A stretch of DNA of 64,000 nt from Varroa destructor (taxonomy: Eukaryota; Arthropoda; Arachnida; Mesostigmata; Varroidae): contig NW_019211454.1 in NCBI RefSeq assembly GCF_002443255.2, forward strand, positions 31,292,061 through 31,356,060, given 5' to 3'. The stretch's first letter is position 1. Each line of letters opens with the position of its first letter. Shown here piece after piece: positions 34,893-47,199 of this stretch. A program made the translations under genes and the position numbers. The notes below the pieces were generated by a model. The model was not told the DNA's origin and did not search any database. It saw only the letters and a program-made list of their open reading frames with translations.

Positions 34893-37800
34893 AGAAAATC
34901 ATTATTACATTAGTCAGTGTGTTGTATGTGCTATTATTTAGCGTAACTCGATTGAACTATTAGAGAGCACCAACGAAACGAGCCGAAGGGAAGAACGAAT
35001 GTATATGAAAATTGAGTTGTGAAAAGAAGTGAAAAGTTTCAAGCGTTCAATTAAACTTTACTAGTTGTGCTACGGTTAGATAAAAACAAGTTAACCCATG
35101 GTCGAGCAGAAAAGTTAGAGATAGTCAAACACGAAGGCAGCCTTTACGTGAATCACGATTCGATATTTTGTGGTAGACTCACTTTAAGTTTTATTTCGTT
35201 AGTTCTCGCAAGCTGATCAAAAGTCGACGGACCTCGCAGGTGAGTAGGATACTGCTGCATAGGACACATATTTCTATGCACATGGCCCTGTGATTGTTTG
35301 GGCATATGGGGATGTGACGAAAAGAAAACGATGAACTGTGTTTTTTTTCAATGTTCTTATTAAAAATTTATATAAGCGATTTCTGGGTGATCCAAGTTAA
35401 ACTTGGAGCAATTCTGACACTTTCTCGAATAGCTCCAAATGAGCTGTGAATGAGGTGTCTTTAAAGTTTGTCTATTTGAGCAATAGCTTCAAAGGAGCAC
35501 AGGCACTAAGCCTTCCGTCTGCTCTATTTAACGGGCAGGTTCGATAAGTGCGCGGAATAAAAGGAACGGATCCGTTCCAGACGTTCCCGGTTAATGTTTC
35601 CCTTAAACAAATCAACCTGTTTTGACCTGAGCCGAGAAAAAGCTCTTCTGCCCTTATCAGGTGTATGTCTCGCAACGAAGCCACTGTATATGAATAACTT
35701 TTCTACAATGCGCTGTCGTCTTCGTCTGCACATAAGCCATTATAGGCCAACTTTGATACACGTAGGCCATATACGAATTTCTTTGGGAGTTACCGACCGT
35801 TAGGGCCCCCTAATAGCATAAGTGGACTTCGTTTCGTGCTGGGAACGAGCCAGCCAGCCAGCCAGCCATCTATCTGTCTATCTGATGGAATGCCTAACGG
35901 CGATACCGGACGTACAACTCGAATCATGAAGGCAACGCCTTGACGGGTGACATAATGGCAATTATGAGAGACTACTTTCTTTTTGGAGAAAAATCGTTGG
36001 AGGAGAGAGAAGGATGTTGGAAGGTTAGTCGTTTCCTGAGCAAGTTTTTCCACCAGAGTAAAATTTTGCCTGTCGCTGATCAGACTGTTGGCAACGACGT
36101 CAATCGTGGATGAAACGCGTGCGTTCCTCTATCATCTACGGTACGCGAGTATTTTTACCACATACATTTAGTACTGCGCAAATAGAGAAAAGTTAATGTT
36201 GACCGTAATGGATAGCAATGCGAACATAATAATTTTGCCTGAACATTTTTTATAGCTGTAAAATGCCCATCTAGCACGTTTTAAATCATGTTTCAGCTTG
36301 AAGACCGGCCAGCCTACGATGGTTTACGATTATCAAGTTAAGATCTATGTTGCGTAAGTATAAATCGTTAAGGTAATAAACAACTACGTAAAGACATAAG
36401 TCGTGTATCTAAGAGCAGACATAGGACATATCGATAGGTTCACCACAGAGGCTAGAGTACTACTGGCATCATCTTTGTTTGAGGCTGGCCACATGACATG
36501 TCTCTCAAACGCTGCGCTATTATGCTTTCCAATGTTTGATTCCGAACACGACTACATTGAACACATCCCTGCACATAGCGACATTGATTAAAGTTTATTT
36601 CTAGGTACCTTCCCGTTCACTAGCTCTTTTTTTTTTGCTTTCATTTGGTAACAGCTACGAGTAAAAGGTACATCGAAATGGTGAGTGTCGCTACGTTAGT
36701 GGGTCAATATTGATCACTCTAAATCGCGTTGTTGATGACTTTGTTAAGCAAAGAGGCTGGATATTTGCTTTGGTTAAACGAGGATATAAAGTAACCATCG
36801 GTCCGTGCTTTCCGGCTGTAAAGATTCGTGAAATATTATTGCTGCTACCGCGAGCAGAATTTTCACTAAGCAGCTTTTACAGCCACAATCTTAACCGGTA
36901 TCCCCGTGGTCTGCAGCTTTCTGTGCTTCATTAGTCTTATGAAATGCGCGTTTGTACCGGTTCTCTCAAATGTGACATCTTGACACTGACTCTATTCTAA
37001 GAAATACTCCACAAAAGCCTGCTTTTTGAATTTCCATTATTGCACGTTGCAAGTAGCGTCGCTCCTTGTACCACGTGCCAAGATCGTCGAACGAAGATCA
37101 TAGTCTACAATCGCGTGAAACCCACTCAAAGTACTATTTTATGCTTGTGCACTAAATAGCTAAATACATAATTGGAGATAAAACGACAATATCAGCTTAC
37201 GAATGCTACATGCTAAAATATAAGCAAACGAAACACAATCTAGATGAAGCATGACGAATTTTCCTGAATGTTTCTATTGGGGATGAGGTTCGCAGAAGCG
37301 TTTGCGCCTATCTGTCCGTGCTTCACGCCAAAGCTAATACCAACAGGAAAGATCTTACCGTACGTCTCATTGCGAGTATGAAGAGTAACTTGCCAGTAAT
37401 ACTGAATAACACTAGAAGGAATCGTCGTACTGGAAGCGTAAGGGTCAAGTTGATTCCTCAACGACTTGGGGGAATATGGATACATCTCCCCAAGTTCGCA
37501 CACTCTCGGTATCTAAATGAGAATAATTTTTACTTATCCAGAGTCGAGTGGAAAGCATGAAAATCGAGTCTTTGAAAACTAAATGTTTACATCAAACTTT
37601 CAGGTACCTTTGAATTGAATGCAGGAACTGGCAGTGTGGAGGGTAGGATATCAACCGCTAAGGCGTTCATCATAGGACCCGCAGTTGACATCATACTGTC
37701 TGATCTCCTAATTTAATTAACGACGAGTTGCTCGTATGAAAAGGCTATCGTACATTTAACACAAGTTTGATATTAGAACTGGGTTCAATTTTGCTGGGTA

Positions 37801-39312
37801 TGTGTTTTCCGATAACAAAACTGCCCACACTGTAACAGCTATTCAGAAGCAAGTGATTTCATCAATAATCGATTCTCCATTAAACAACAGTGTATCTGTA
37901 CTGTAGTGTAAAAGTTTTCAAAAAAAAAAAACTCTTCATCTTCTATACTTGTATATACCTAATACATCTGGTTCATACAGAGCGATTTCTTTGGTTCAAG
38001 AACTTCCTGCTATAGTGATGCAGAAGCATGAATAACCAGCTAAAAGCTCTGCTCGAAATACTCGGTTCATCCAGGAAAGTGGCCAAACGATTTCATCATA
38101 TTTTGCGGCTAATATACATACGGCACTGGGTATGGGTGACGTTACTATATTCTTATAATAATCCATTGCAGATCGGAGAACAGATGCTTGGGTAGCTGCA
38201 AAACGCGATTGGATATATAGATAGGTTTAAAATTTGTTAGTCACAGTAGTCTTAACCACTCATATTGGACCATTTAAAAGATTACTACTAGGTTTTGGTT
38301 CGTTAAGTTCTTGATGATCCATTCATATAGGAATTATTTGTTCATCATAGGCACAACTCTACAGGCTCTAGCAGGAAACTTCGTTTAGGAATGGCCCACT
38401 GACTCGTAGCGTAAGTGTTGCTGGGCGAAACTTTCGGGTTCGGAAGCGCCTACATAGCATCATGCACGGCACTATGCTCACCCGATACTCTCTTTGATCA
38501 AGCACATCGATCTTAAGGTTTCAAAATTTTCGATCAAACTTTAAAAACCGAAAGCTGTAAAAGAACTGCTATAGAATTTTACATGTCAAATTTAAAATTT
38601 GCTATTCTTACTTTTTATAAACGCTAATAAAGCTGTTATATTAATTTAGGTTTTACCCGATGTCTATTCAATTTCGAAGAAATTTCCGCTGGCCTGCCTA
38701 GGCGGGTTCAAAAGCATTCGTTGACCCATTCGTTGATTAACGTTATAAAATACCGAGGGTGGTTGTTTTGCTGAAAAGTTTTTTCAAGTCATCCTTTGCT
38801 CTTCGTATGCCTGGTTTATAACAACAAGAGAAACCTCGTTGAAGTTTACTAAACAGGATTGATTGTCGCATTTAATATCGTTGCCTAGGAAGCGACACGA
38901 CCGAAACAGCCAAGCTCCACTATCCGAAATTTATATCATGACCCCGGGTCAGACATCGAAGGCAATGTACCTACGGCTAAAGTCCTGATGCCTCCCTAAA
39001 TTCACCCTTCGTCCCATATGAAACCGCTGTTCCAGTCTCCGTCGTCTAGGCATACGTTGTCGGTTGATGCCATTTACAAAGCTCGAAATAGCTATATAAG
39101 TTTATACCGTCCTATCTAGGCCCTCTGGATAGGACGCTTGTGGCCTTACTAAGACATGAGCCGACCAGCCAACACGCGGATGGATATATAAGGCTAAGAT
39201 TTCACTAACTTCGCTGATGCATGCGACTAGTTGTCAATGTTCGTGCGATAGATACCACCGACAGACGCCACTGCCTTTGTTGATACGGTATCCGCGGAAA
39301 ACATTGTAAACT
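34893..39312. other. No supportable gene
   Basis: Unassigned sequence with overlapping open frames at 35472-36053 and 37240-37560, in several frames at once, as expected from locally low stop density. Contains (GCCA)5 with adjoining TCTA/TCTG repeats at 35849-35885 and a CATTCGTTGA duplication near 38716-38736. Confidence 0.45.
35849..35885. repeat. (GCCA)5 with adjoining TCTA/TCTG tetranucleotides
   Basis: Five GCCA units followed by several imperfect TCTA/TCTG units, a compound tetranucleotide microsatellite. GCCA is the reverse complement of the unit at 3788-3810. Confidence 0.95.
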
Positions 39313-39344
<32 letters not shown>

Positions 39345-39350
39345 ATTATT
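39313..39350. repeat. (TTG)10 followed by TTA repeats
   Basis: Ten perfect TTG units (39313-39342), then TTATTATT. An 82-codon plus-strand frame reads it as a leucine run, but that frame has no other support. Confidence 0.95.
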
Positions 39351-41493
39351 CGTTCTTGATGATGCTAGGTTCGATATGTCCGACGCAAAGCACAAAGGTG
39401 ACTCGTCTCGGGTGACGCTTTCTCTATATGGAGCACGCCGGCGCCACAGGAGTGCAAATTCCCCTAACTCTCGTCATATACCCGTGCGTATGTTGCTCTC
39501 ATTAGAGCATCACTTACTTCTAAAGAAAAGAAAAAAAAAGGACGTGGGACGCATCGTTTAAAATGGCCGCCGTTGACGATAACGTGTGCAGTCGTAGGCA
39601 TGATCAACATGGGTTGTCGAGATTAGGTGTGATCTTACTATTAATCTCCGCCCATGTTTGTTTACGTTGTTTTCTGATCGAAATGAAAGTACTAGTCCGT
39701 ATCTACTGTCGGAATGATATATATTCGATGACGTAACTTCAACGTGGAGCGTGATCGTTGTTGTTGTAGTTAGTCGAAGTAACATAGGTATGAACTAATG
39801 CGAACAGTCTGATAGCGGGGTCATTGTTATTCAGTTACTAACGTACCTAAAACAAACTTGGAGCCGGAGAATGGAGTCATGCACCAATTAAATGCAAATT
39901 TTGGCAAACACTTCGTCGACAGAATCACTTGATGTATTATTCTAATCAGATAGTGCCAAGCTAACTAATCATTTTTAGCGGCCTTCGTGTCCTTTCATAC
40001 CGTAGCGTACGCAACACAACAAACGACTTCAGGTCGAACTATATATTTCGTGCATTTTCACTCATCCAATGATCACTTAGTTCTCGTTTGATCGAATCGC
40101 GAAGAGCCTATTTCAACAACAGATTCACACCTTCATATTACAGTACACTAAATATATACTAAGAATTAATACAATGACAAACCATTGCACGATCCATTAA
40201 ATATCGGTTCTCAAATACGTTACTCTGTGTCGGTACGCTTTTCTTAAGGAAGTGATTGTCGCACGGAACGAACAGTGGAAAAAGGCCGCTATCGGGTGAT
40301 TCTATGGAGAATCCAAAACGCTTCTCTGGCAATAGCCTTTTCGTTGTGTACATCACAGTACGCTCCATCTGATCTGTATATACGAGATAAGTATTCATCC
40401 ATCCAGCCATGTGCGCGTATTACCAATATGTGTCAGCCTTGTAGTTACCCAACCATATGTACATATACCGTATACCATTAGAATTGCTATGCCTTTTGTC
40501 TACAGGCTGGTCAAAGACGATGCCCGTCACAGTAGTTTCCGTTTAGTTAGTGAAGTAAAATCGGACACGAGGCGTACGTAATTTACTGTTAAAAAACTGC
40601 TAGAGCAATTGTATGTTGCTCGGCCATTCGTATAGTGAGAGGCGGGATGGTTGTCTGATTGCCACATAGGTGTGAGCTAGAAGTGGTGATGCGGCTCGGT
40701 TTTTCTACGAGATGCGACTACCCACACGACAGCATCTTAGCAGACTTTATCAATTCAACCTCGCTTGTGATAGACGGCTTCAACACATAATTATAATAAG
40801 TTCATTTATATCACAGGTTTACAATGAAAATAAATAATCATACGTGGAGAAACATCATGTCCTGAGGTTTGGCTACTCCAACTTCTTTTTTTCGGTATAG
40901 GCACAAGAAACACTATGTGTAATGCAATTTATAAAGTACTATGAGTAGGCGCAAAGGCGATTTTTATTCAGTGTGATAGTCCAGTGATTTCGAAGGTACA
41001 TATAATTTAACTTTTAGATACATATAACTTTCAAATAATTATTGAAGAAATTTTCTTTTGTTACTGGATACACTATAATTTTAAGTAACTCAAGCGATTC
41101 TCTCACCTCTCTGCCCCAGCGTGTTTCATAAGCGAAGCAGATTGCCAACTTAATGAAAAAACTACGATATAATTATATTTTTGTATTTAAATGTTTACCC
41201 GTTAGACTACTCCCATCCTTTTAACAAGTTTGCCCGTCAGTAGAGAAGAATGTGAATTTTGTTATACCACTCGTAGATATGCGGTTGAAACCGAAACAGT
41301 GTTTTAAATACGAGTACGTTCGGGGGTATATTTTTAAAAAATAGCTCTCTTTACAGATTTCGTTAATTATTTCTCGCGGAAACACCCCATACAGTCCTAC
41401 GCATCTGGCTGATAGTATTGGCAATAAAGCCTATTCGGTCGACAACTTATAGACCCAATAGTTTATTGTGCTTATCGTCACTTCGAATTGTGA
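39351..41493. other. No supportable gene
   Basis: Open frames of at most 83 codons, unassigned. No transposon motifs recognised. Confidence 0.5.
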
Positions 41494-41805
41494 TTACATG
41501 TTCCATCTACGTGTTTTGATCGTCGGGTACGATATGTCTTCGTCTGAAAAACTACCAGAGACTATCTGTTCGGAACTAATCACATGTCTAGCAAAACGAG
41601 GTGCATCTGCTGTACCGACAATGGGACGCATAAATGGAGTCTGTGAAGGAATAACCGTTATTGCATCACTAACAGTTTGGAGCACTCGGCACCTCGCGGC
41701 CTTAGCTGCGCCGGTAAAGTACTTCCCCGTAGTTGACAGCGTTCCTTGCAGATTTTCCAGACATTCTATCTTCGTTCTGATGGGACTTTCGGAGTATGCT
41801 CTCAC
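41494..41805 (-). other. Two-strand open segment, coding status uncertain
   Basis: About 310 bp are open on both strands: 103 codons minus, and 120 codons plus at 41468-41830. The minus-strand peptide (for example LQGTLSTTGKYFTGAAKAAR) is balanced in composition and the plus-strand one is more hydrophobic. The minus-strand frame starts with ATG at 41805. Either could be an exon, but I see no family match and no decisive splice signals. Confidence 0.2.
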
Positions 41806-41830
41806 TTCTCGATATAGAACCGCGTCATGA

Positions 41831-42818
41831 AAAGTTTTAACCCCTCACTCTGCTCCATTTCTCCATATGTATGTATATATACGATGTGCTGAACTAATTA
41901 ACCTTTGGCTGAAAAGGCGAGGGGTCGTAGTTCGAACGGTGCCAATTTACACGACAAGATTATATATATAGGTACGATATTTCGCCCATGTGATGCGAGT
42001 CATTCATGATATACGTTCATTGCTTTCTCGCCTTTCAGTACGGCACTACTATGAACGCACTGTGCTAAAAGGCGCTCATACGTGTATTGTTTCTCGATGG
42101 GCAGCTCACGTCAACGTTATACGTTTACCACTTTATATTTATGTAATTAATGCTTGGCAGCTGAGATTTCGTATACCCTTCAAAATATTTACTACTCGCT
42201 TATAGACAAAGCCGAAATAGCAGGCATTACGGAGCAGTGTGTCAGCGATCTTTAGGTGGGCAGTTTATTAAAAGTGATCCGAAAAAAACCCAGAAATGAA
42301 TTATTTTATCGGACAATTCGTTGAAACTTTTTTTTTGAAACAAATAGAGGTAAAGCTAAGAGCGTTCCGTGTATTTTCGCCGACATGATTGTTTTTTAAG
42401 AAAAAAAAAAGTCACGTGTTAAAAACGGGCATTTTCGTACGACATTGAATTGCTTGTCACTTGTTATTGTTGCTGAGGGTTCGTTAACAATAAAAGTGCG
42501 TTTTAGCACTTCACCTGTGAATATCGCTGATACAATGATGTTGCTCATTTTCCGAATAGAATCTAAAAATGACTCTCTAACCTTGTTTTAGTTCTATATA
42601 GTGTAAGAACATAAATCAAGTATCGTTTTTTGTTATTAGCGCGTAAGATTGACAAAATTTGCCGATACAATAAATAATAAAAGCATTTTACTGTAGGCAG
42701 AGGAAAACCGTAGAGGCAACTAAGACATTTAAGAAATTATAAGAATTATAAGAAAAAAATGTAAACATTAAGCACATTGATTGATTGATGAATAATTTAG
42801 ACCAGAATTTAACCAATT
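41831..42818. other. No supportable gene
   Basis: AT-rich. A GTAGTTCGAACGG sequence near 41936-41948 resembles a lone B box without an A box upstream. A tandem TTATAAGAA repeat lies near 42738-42756. Confidence 0.5.
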
Positions 42819-42848
42819 CGTCTCGTCTCGTTTCGTCTCGTCTCGTCT
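42819..42848. repeat. (TCGTC)n pentanucleotide repeat
   Basis: About five and a half units of TCGTC with one T-for-C interruption. Confidence 0.95.
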
Positions 42849-43942
42849 GCTCTAGATATACACGAATCGCCTATCAAACGATACATGTCCTATGCATACG
42901 GCTTGAAGTGTCCCTAGAAGTGTCTGTCTTGCCTGATCGCGATGCAAATGTCTCTGCTCAATGAAGCAATTCGCGCTTGCGATATTCGTCGGCTTTGCGA
43001 CACGCTCAGGGTGTGCCACGGGATGTCTGTTTGTGATTCTGTATGCACAGCTGTACATAATAATTGCCTTTGTAGGCAGAACACAATCAGCCACAGGCGA
43101 ATATCAATACGTCTGCCAGTCATTTATTTGCTTTAACCCTAAAAGTCTAGATCTGAGACCGTGTTGAGACCCGTTAGACATGTTAGGACATGATGTAATA
43201 TCGTTGTCTGATCAGCTGCCTTGGTCTGCCACGTGTCGGAGGCTGTGTGTGAACTTCCGCTGTCCGTCTAAACGACAGTAAATGAATACCAACCCGCACA
43301 GATTAGAGACAAATTGCTCCTTTATTTAAAATAATTAATTAAATACAATTTAATGAGCATTCAAAGGTTCGGTTGCCACGATCAGGAATGGAATAGAAAC
43401 AAAGGCTCAGTCAAAGTAACTACTACTTCGATGTGAATTCGTCTTTGTGAAACGGCCGAACTCATTTGTTGTGCCTTCGTGTGCTGTTCTCGCTTCCTTT
43501 GTTGTGTCGAGTTCGCTTTTGCGTTGTACGTACTTATTTCCGTTTTTCAAGGATTTTCACGATTTATCGCATCAGGTTCCAGTTGCACGCTATATATATG
43601 TACCCCTAGAACTATATACGATGCTAGGCCAAATAGCACCACTCGGTCCACAGGTATCAGAGGTCGTGCCCTTTCCCTACATTCTTCTTTTATTTTTACG
43701 TCGAATGAACAGTGTACACTATGCACTGTGTGGATGTGTGACATTCTTGGGCATAGGTATACTTTGGACATATCCTCGTTCGATATACGGTACATAAATG
43801 TGCTGTTAGCGTTGTTAAATTTAATGGACATTGCCTTCTTTGTCCACACTTAACGAATACGCCCTGATGTGTATGACAATGCGTACAACGAGTATGATTG
43901 TTTGAAACGTATATTGAACGAAGCAAAATAACAACAAACAAA

Positions 43943-44497
43943 TTATTTACAGATAGATACCAAATCGCGATCCGCTAGCTCTTTGTAAGCGAGGTAGCTT
44001 GATAGCGTACAAAAAAAACGTCTAAGAGGAGAGCTATGCAATGGCGCAGAGTTGTCGATTTCGTTAGCAGCTTCTGATAGCGCTCTGTACAGTTTTAGAG
44101 TAAAACACTTGTAGCCCTCACTCAGGCCGCTCACACTGACTAGCTCTAGTTCTAGTTCTAGTCTTGCAATCCATCCGTGTAATGCTTTGAGCCTATGAGT
44201 CAGCTTCGATAACGTACACCCATGTTGATTCCTTAAGCTCACATATGGGAAACCGACAGTGTCTTCATAGAAACAGTACTCGGTCGTATGGCTACTGGTA
44301 TACGAAGACGCATGTAGGTTTTGTCTCTTCGTATGTAGTAGGTTGAAGCGGTAATGGAGATTTCGTAAGTGGTGCATGGCGCGCTTCTGCGATGTCCACT
44401 GCTCATGTCGATGAGGTAAGCGAACGCAATGTGAATAAAATGACGCTTCAGTCCACTCTAACGGGTCCCTCCACAGTTTACTTACGCTAAGTTTCAC
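43943..44497 (-). CDS. Longest open frame of the window, 184 codons, unknown
   Basis: The frame opens at a GTG codon and its first ATG comes about 40 codons later. A consensus-like GTAAGT lies at its very start, so the start region may belong to an intron. The peptide is hydrophilic with many His, Tyr and Ser in its first half. A (TCTAGT)3 repeat produces a LELELEL stretch near residue 113. No domain is recognisable. On the minus strand an AAATAAAG sequence lies about 600 bp downstream (near 43320-43330) and could serve as a polyadenylation signal. Chance alone could yield such a frame in 64 kb. Confidence 0.25.
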   Translation of the reverse strand: MKLSVSKLWRDPLEWTEASFYSHCVRLPHRHEQWTSQKRAMHHLRNLHYRFNLLHTKRQNLHASSYTSSHTTEYCFYEDTVGFPYVSLRNQHGCTLSKLTHRLKALHGWIARLELELELVSVSGLSEGYKCFTLKLYRALSEAANEIDNSAPLHSSPLRRFFCTLSSYLAYKELADRDLVSICK

Positions 44498-45760
44498 TTA
44501 GAGCGGCAGAAACTAGGCAGGCGGTCGGCAAAATACGTCTGCAAGCAACGTTAGATTGTGGATACTTCTCTGACCGTATTTGACAATGCCACATTTCACT
44601 GCACAACCATGCACGTATAGGCTATTTTTTATGAAATCTACTTCATATAAAATATACGTTCAACTCAATTTATGTACGCATGGTCAAGGTAGCTAAGTCA
44701 TTATTATGTGTGGCCCTCAAGGGTTACTCTTATACAAAGATGACCATCAAGTTCTGCTATGTAACTATGGGAGAATTATTATCAGTCTAACCCTGTTAGA
44801 CTTAATTAAAAACAAAATCTCACTTGGTATTCACTGGGGGTTCTCCGTCGCAATGTAAGTATTTTTATCATGGCTATTTAGTTTCATGTTAGCCTTTAGG
44901 ATAGGCCTTCTCAGTCGTATACACTTAATATCAGTAAAGCACAGTGTACAAATGTGAAACGATTTACATCACCAAATAGGTTGTATCAGCAAGTGTACTT
45001 ACAAATAGTCATCTATAACTCGTTAATTAAATACGTCCTAGTAAAACTGCCTCGTTGCATGTTTTTCCCTGGTGTACTAACATTTTTTCTAGCCCCAGAA
45101 GGGTTTAATCTAGTGCCTGTTGTAAACAGATCTACGATGTGGTTAGAAATCCGACATGGTGAAGAAGGAAAGCAGTTTTCTCATATGCTTACAATACGTG
45201 GGGGCTATAAATATAGAATCAGTGAATGATAAAACTCCATGTAGTATCAAATATAGTTTATCGAACGAAAATGACTCTGTAAGCTTGATTGAAACATGTA
45301 CCCAATGTAAACCAATCTGTGAAAGTAGCTACGTTTTTTTACAGCAAGTTTTCTCCTAGGCCGTACCGTCAGTACCCGTTTTCATTTTTGCTAACAAAGT
45401 ATTTGTGCCAGCAGGAATGCATATCATGCAATTTTGTTCTTTAAAAAAAAGATAAACAGTTCCTCAACATTCGAGCAATATGCGGCGCTAAACACGTGTC
45501 AAACTTAGATGGTCAACAAACAGGTCAAAATTCTATTTCCTTCAGGAGCAACGGTTACTCACTCGTTATACAGTCGTAGATAAAAACTAGCGTTTCGCAA
45601 TTCTAATACAATAATAGTAAATAATTATGATGAAATTACGTAGCAACGACTGCGTGAGTACGGGTATTAATCCTCGACTAACACTTGTGTCTCTCTATGT
45701 GTTTGCTTCGATCAATGACCGCATCCTTTATCGGCAAACTTTTAGGTCCGTTTGGTCCTG
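44498..45760. other. No supportable gene; weak exon-like segment at its end
   Basis: Open frames at 44954-45229 and 45156-45359 are unassigned. At about 45743 the plus strand has an acceptor (GGCAAACTTTTAG), then 40 open codons (for example GPFGPETCYVIVNCADSAVP) to a stop near 45869, but no donor and no family match. Confidence 0.4.
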
Positions 45761-46094
45761 AAACTTGTTACGTTATCGTGAACTGTGCCGATAGTGCGGT
45801 GCCTCTGAACGATTCTTTCGGCGACACCGCCGCTCAAATGTTTGCTTTTTACCTTTCATTGTTTAGTTAGAGTCTATTTATACGTTAATTCTGCTTCTAG
45901 TGTACCTTTTTAGGCGTGCATGTATATTTGTGTGTGTTAGACTACGTAGGGTTGTTGTTATCGATACCGCTGATGCCGATCCAAGGGAAAAGACAACAAG
46001 GGCTGTAGACTGTACTAGCAACCTGCACTCAAATCGGGCGTATATCGTATTATACACAATTAGAAAAAACCTGTTTTCGTTAGTTGCCGCAGCT

Positions 46095-46328
46095 ATGACA
46101 CTACTGCTGCTGCTGCCTTTAACAAACGCGTCTCACGTTAGTTTCCCTATTCCGTTTCACGATCGCGGTATCCTTTCCTCCGGGGTAATTACAGTCTGTC
46201 TCAAGAGACATTACTGCCAACGCCCTGCTAGGTTTACGGTTACATATTGCCCTATCAAAGCGTTTTGCTGCATGCGTAGAACAGATTATGCATCGAACAA
46301 CACCTATGAGGCAGTAATAATACTGTAA
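46095..46328 (+). CDS. Candidate small secreted cysteine-containing peptide
   Basis: From the ATG at 46095 a 77-residue frame runs to TAA. It begins with a leucine-rich signal-like stretch (MTLLLLLPLTNAS) encoded by a CTG repeat, followed by a region with five cysteines (VCLKRHYC, YCPIKAFCC). The frame is open further upstream, to about 45900. Because the leader is a microsatellite, signal-peptide likeness may be accidental. No polyadenylation signal follows directly. Confidence 0.2.
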   Translation: MTLLLLLPLTNASHVSFPIPFHDRGILSSGVITVCLKRHYCQRPARFTVTYCPIKAFCCMRRTDYASNNTYEAVIIL

Positions 46329-47026
46329 TAGAGATGATATGAAGACCCGAACTTTGACTCAAGCAGGTTTACGAAAATAGAGCACTTCAACCAAAAACGC
46401 TTGATCTTGGGAAATGTTTACACGAATTTCAAAGACCTCTAAGATGATGTATAATTCCAGTATCCAACATTATGTCTGTTCCCTTGAGAGGAATAGTGAG
46501 GCTACAGTGTAAAGCAAAATTCAATTTCTTCAGTTAAAAAGAAAAACGCAGAAAAATCTGATCTACAGTGTGTCATCAGGCATAAACGTGTCCTATGGAA
46601 CAACCATAGTGAATACATGAATCAATACGGGAAAAACAACATTTTTTGGCACAGGATCGAAACGGGTTTTTTTTTTTATAAGCCGGCGGTGGCCGCGTCC
46701 TCTAGGTGACCCTAAGCGACTTAATGAGTGGGACAGGATTATGAAAGGACAAACGGGAGTCGCATATTTTCGAGAATATGGTTTTCTCCTTCCTTCCAGT
46801 GCCGTTAATTGCTGTCGGGGAGTTAGTCGACGGCTGAATCTGGCTGTATGACCAGAGTGAAGCACAAGCCTGAGAATAGATTCGCTCGCAACGGGAGACA
46901 AGGCCGGCGCCGATTTGATTTCGATATTTATTGAAGATTAAAATTGTGGTTATCGTGTTTGCCTTACACGTTCTCCTTGCCTGCGGCAGATTCTTTTAGG
47001 CGCGGCCTTTAAGCACTGTTCTTTAG
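46329..47026. other. Possible intronic sequence before the 47-kb exon
   Basis: No sustained plus-strand frame. A strong acceptor-like CTCCTTCCTTCCAG ends at about 46799, but only short open segments follow. A T10 run lies near 46669-46678. Confidence 0.35.
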
Positions 47027-47183
47027 GCACTGTCTAGCCCATCTAGGCCAACCAGGTAGCGTCGGAGTTCCAGTGTATTTGCTTCTAACTGTTTTAGGTG
47101 CAGTTGCTTTCTTGGCCGTTCCTATTTGGATCACACGAAAAAGCGTTAACGTAATACGCCAACGGCGCGCAGTTAGCTCCTAA
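47027..47183 (+). CDS. Candidate last exon of a membrane protein
   Basis: After the acceptor TGTTCTTTAG at 47026 the plus strand is open for 51 codons to TAA at 47181-47183. The peptide has one clear membrane segment, in two parts VPVYLLLTVLGAV and AFLAVPIWI, followed by a basic, hydrophilic tail (TRKSVNVIRQRRAVSS). That is the usual layout of a C-terminal transmembrane helix with a cytoplasmic tail. AATAAA at 47194-47199 follows within 11 bases. I cannot name the family. The upstream exons were not found, and the acceptor region contains a duplicated CTTTA(A/G)GCACTGT that offers two alternative sites. Confidence 0.4.
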
Positions 47184-47193
47184 CCGGCGCTAA

Positions 47194-47199
47194 AATAAA
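47194..47199 (+). promoter_or_regulatory. Candidate polyadenylation signal AATAAA
   Basis: A canonical hexamer 11 bases after the stop of the candidate last exon. Used here, it would give a 3' UTR of only a few tens of bases. Confidence 0.35.

Noticed and set aside
35472..35733. Retroelement integrase C-terminus on minus strand
   Set aside because: The resemblance to the end of gypsy integrase is only compositional. No HHCC or DDE motif is nearby.
41936..41948. B-box-like GTAGTTCGAACGG as a tRNA gene
   Set aside because: No A box or pairing stems upstream. A single box is frequent by chance.
43447..43853. Overlapping plus-strand membrane-like frames of 116 and 124 codons
   Set aside because: Several frames on both strands are open together, no ATG/splice/codon support singles one out, and no family match was seen.
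46593..46901. 102-codon minus-strand frame
   Set aside because: Basic, low-structure peptide with no ATG context or splice signals. The opposite strand holds acceptor-like sequence.
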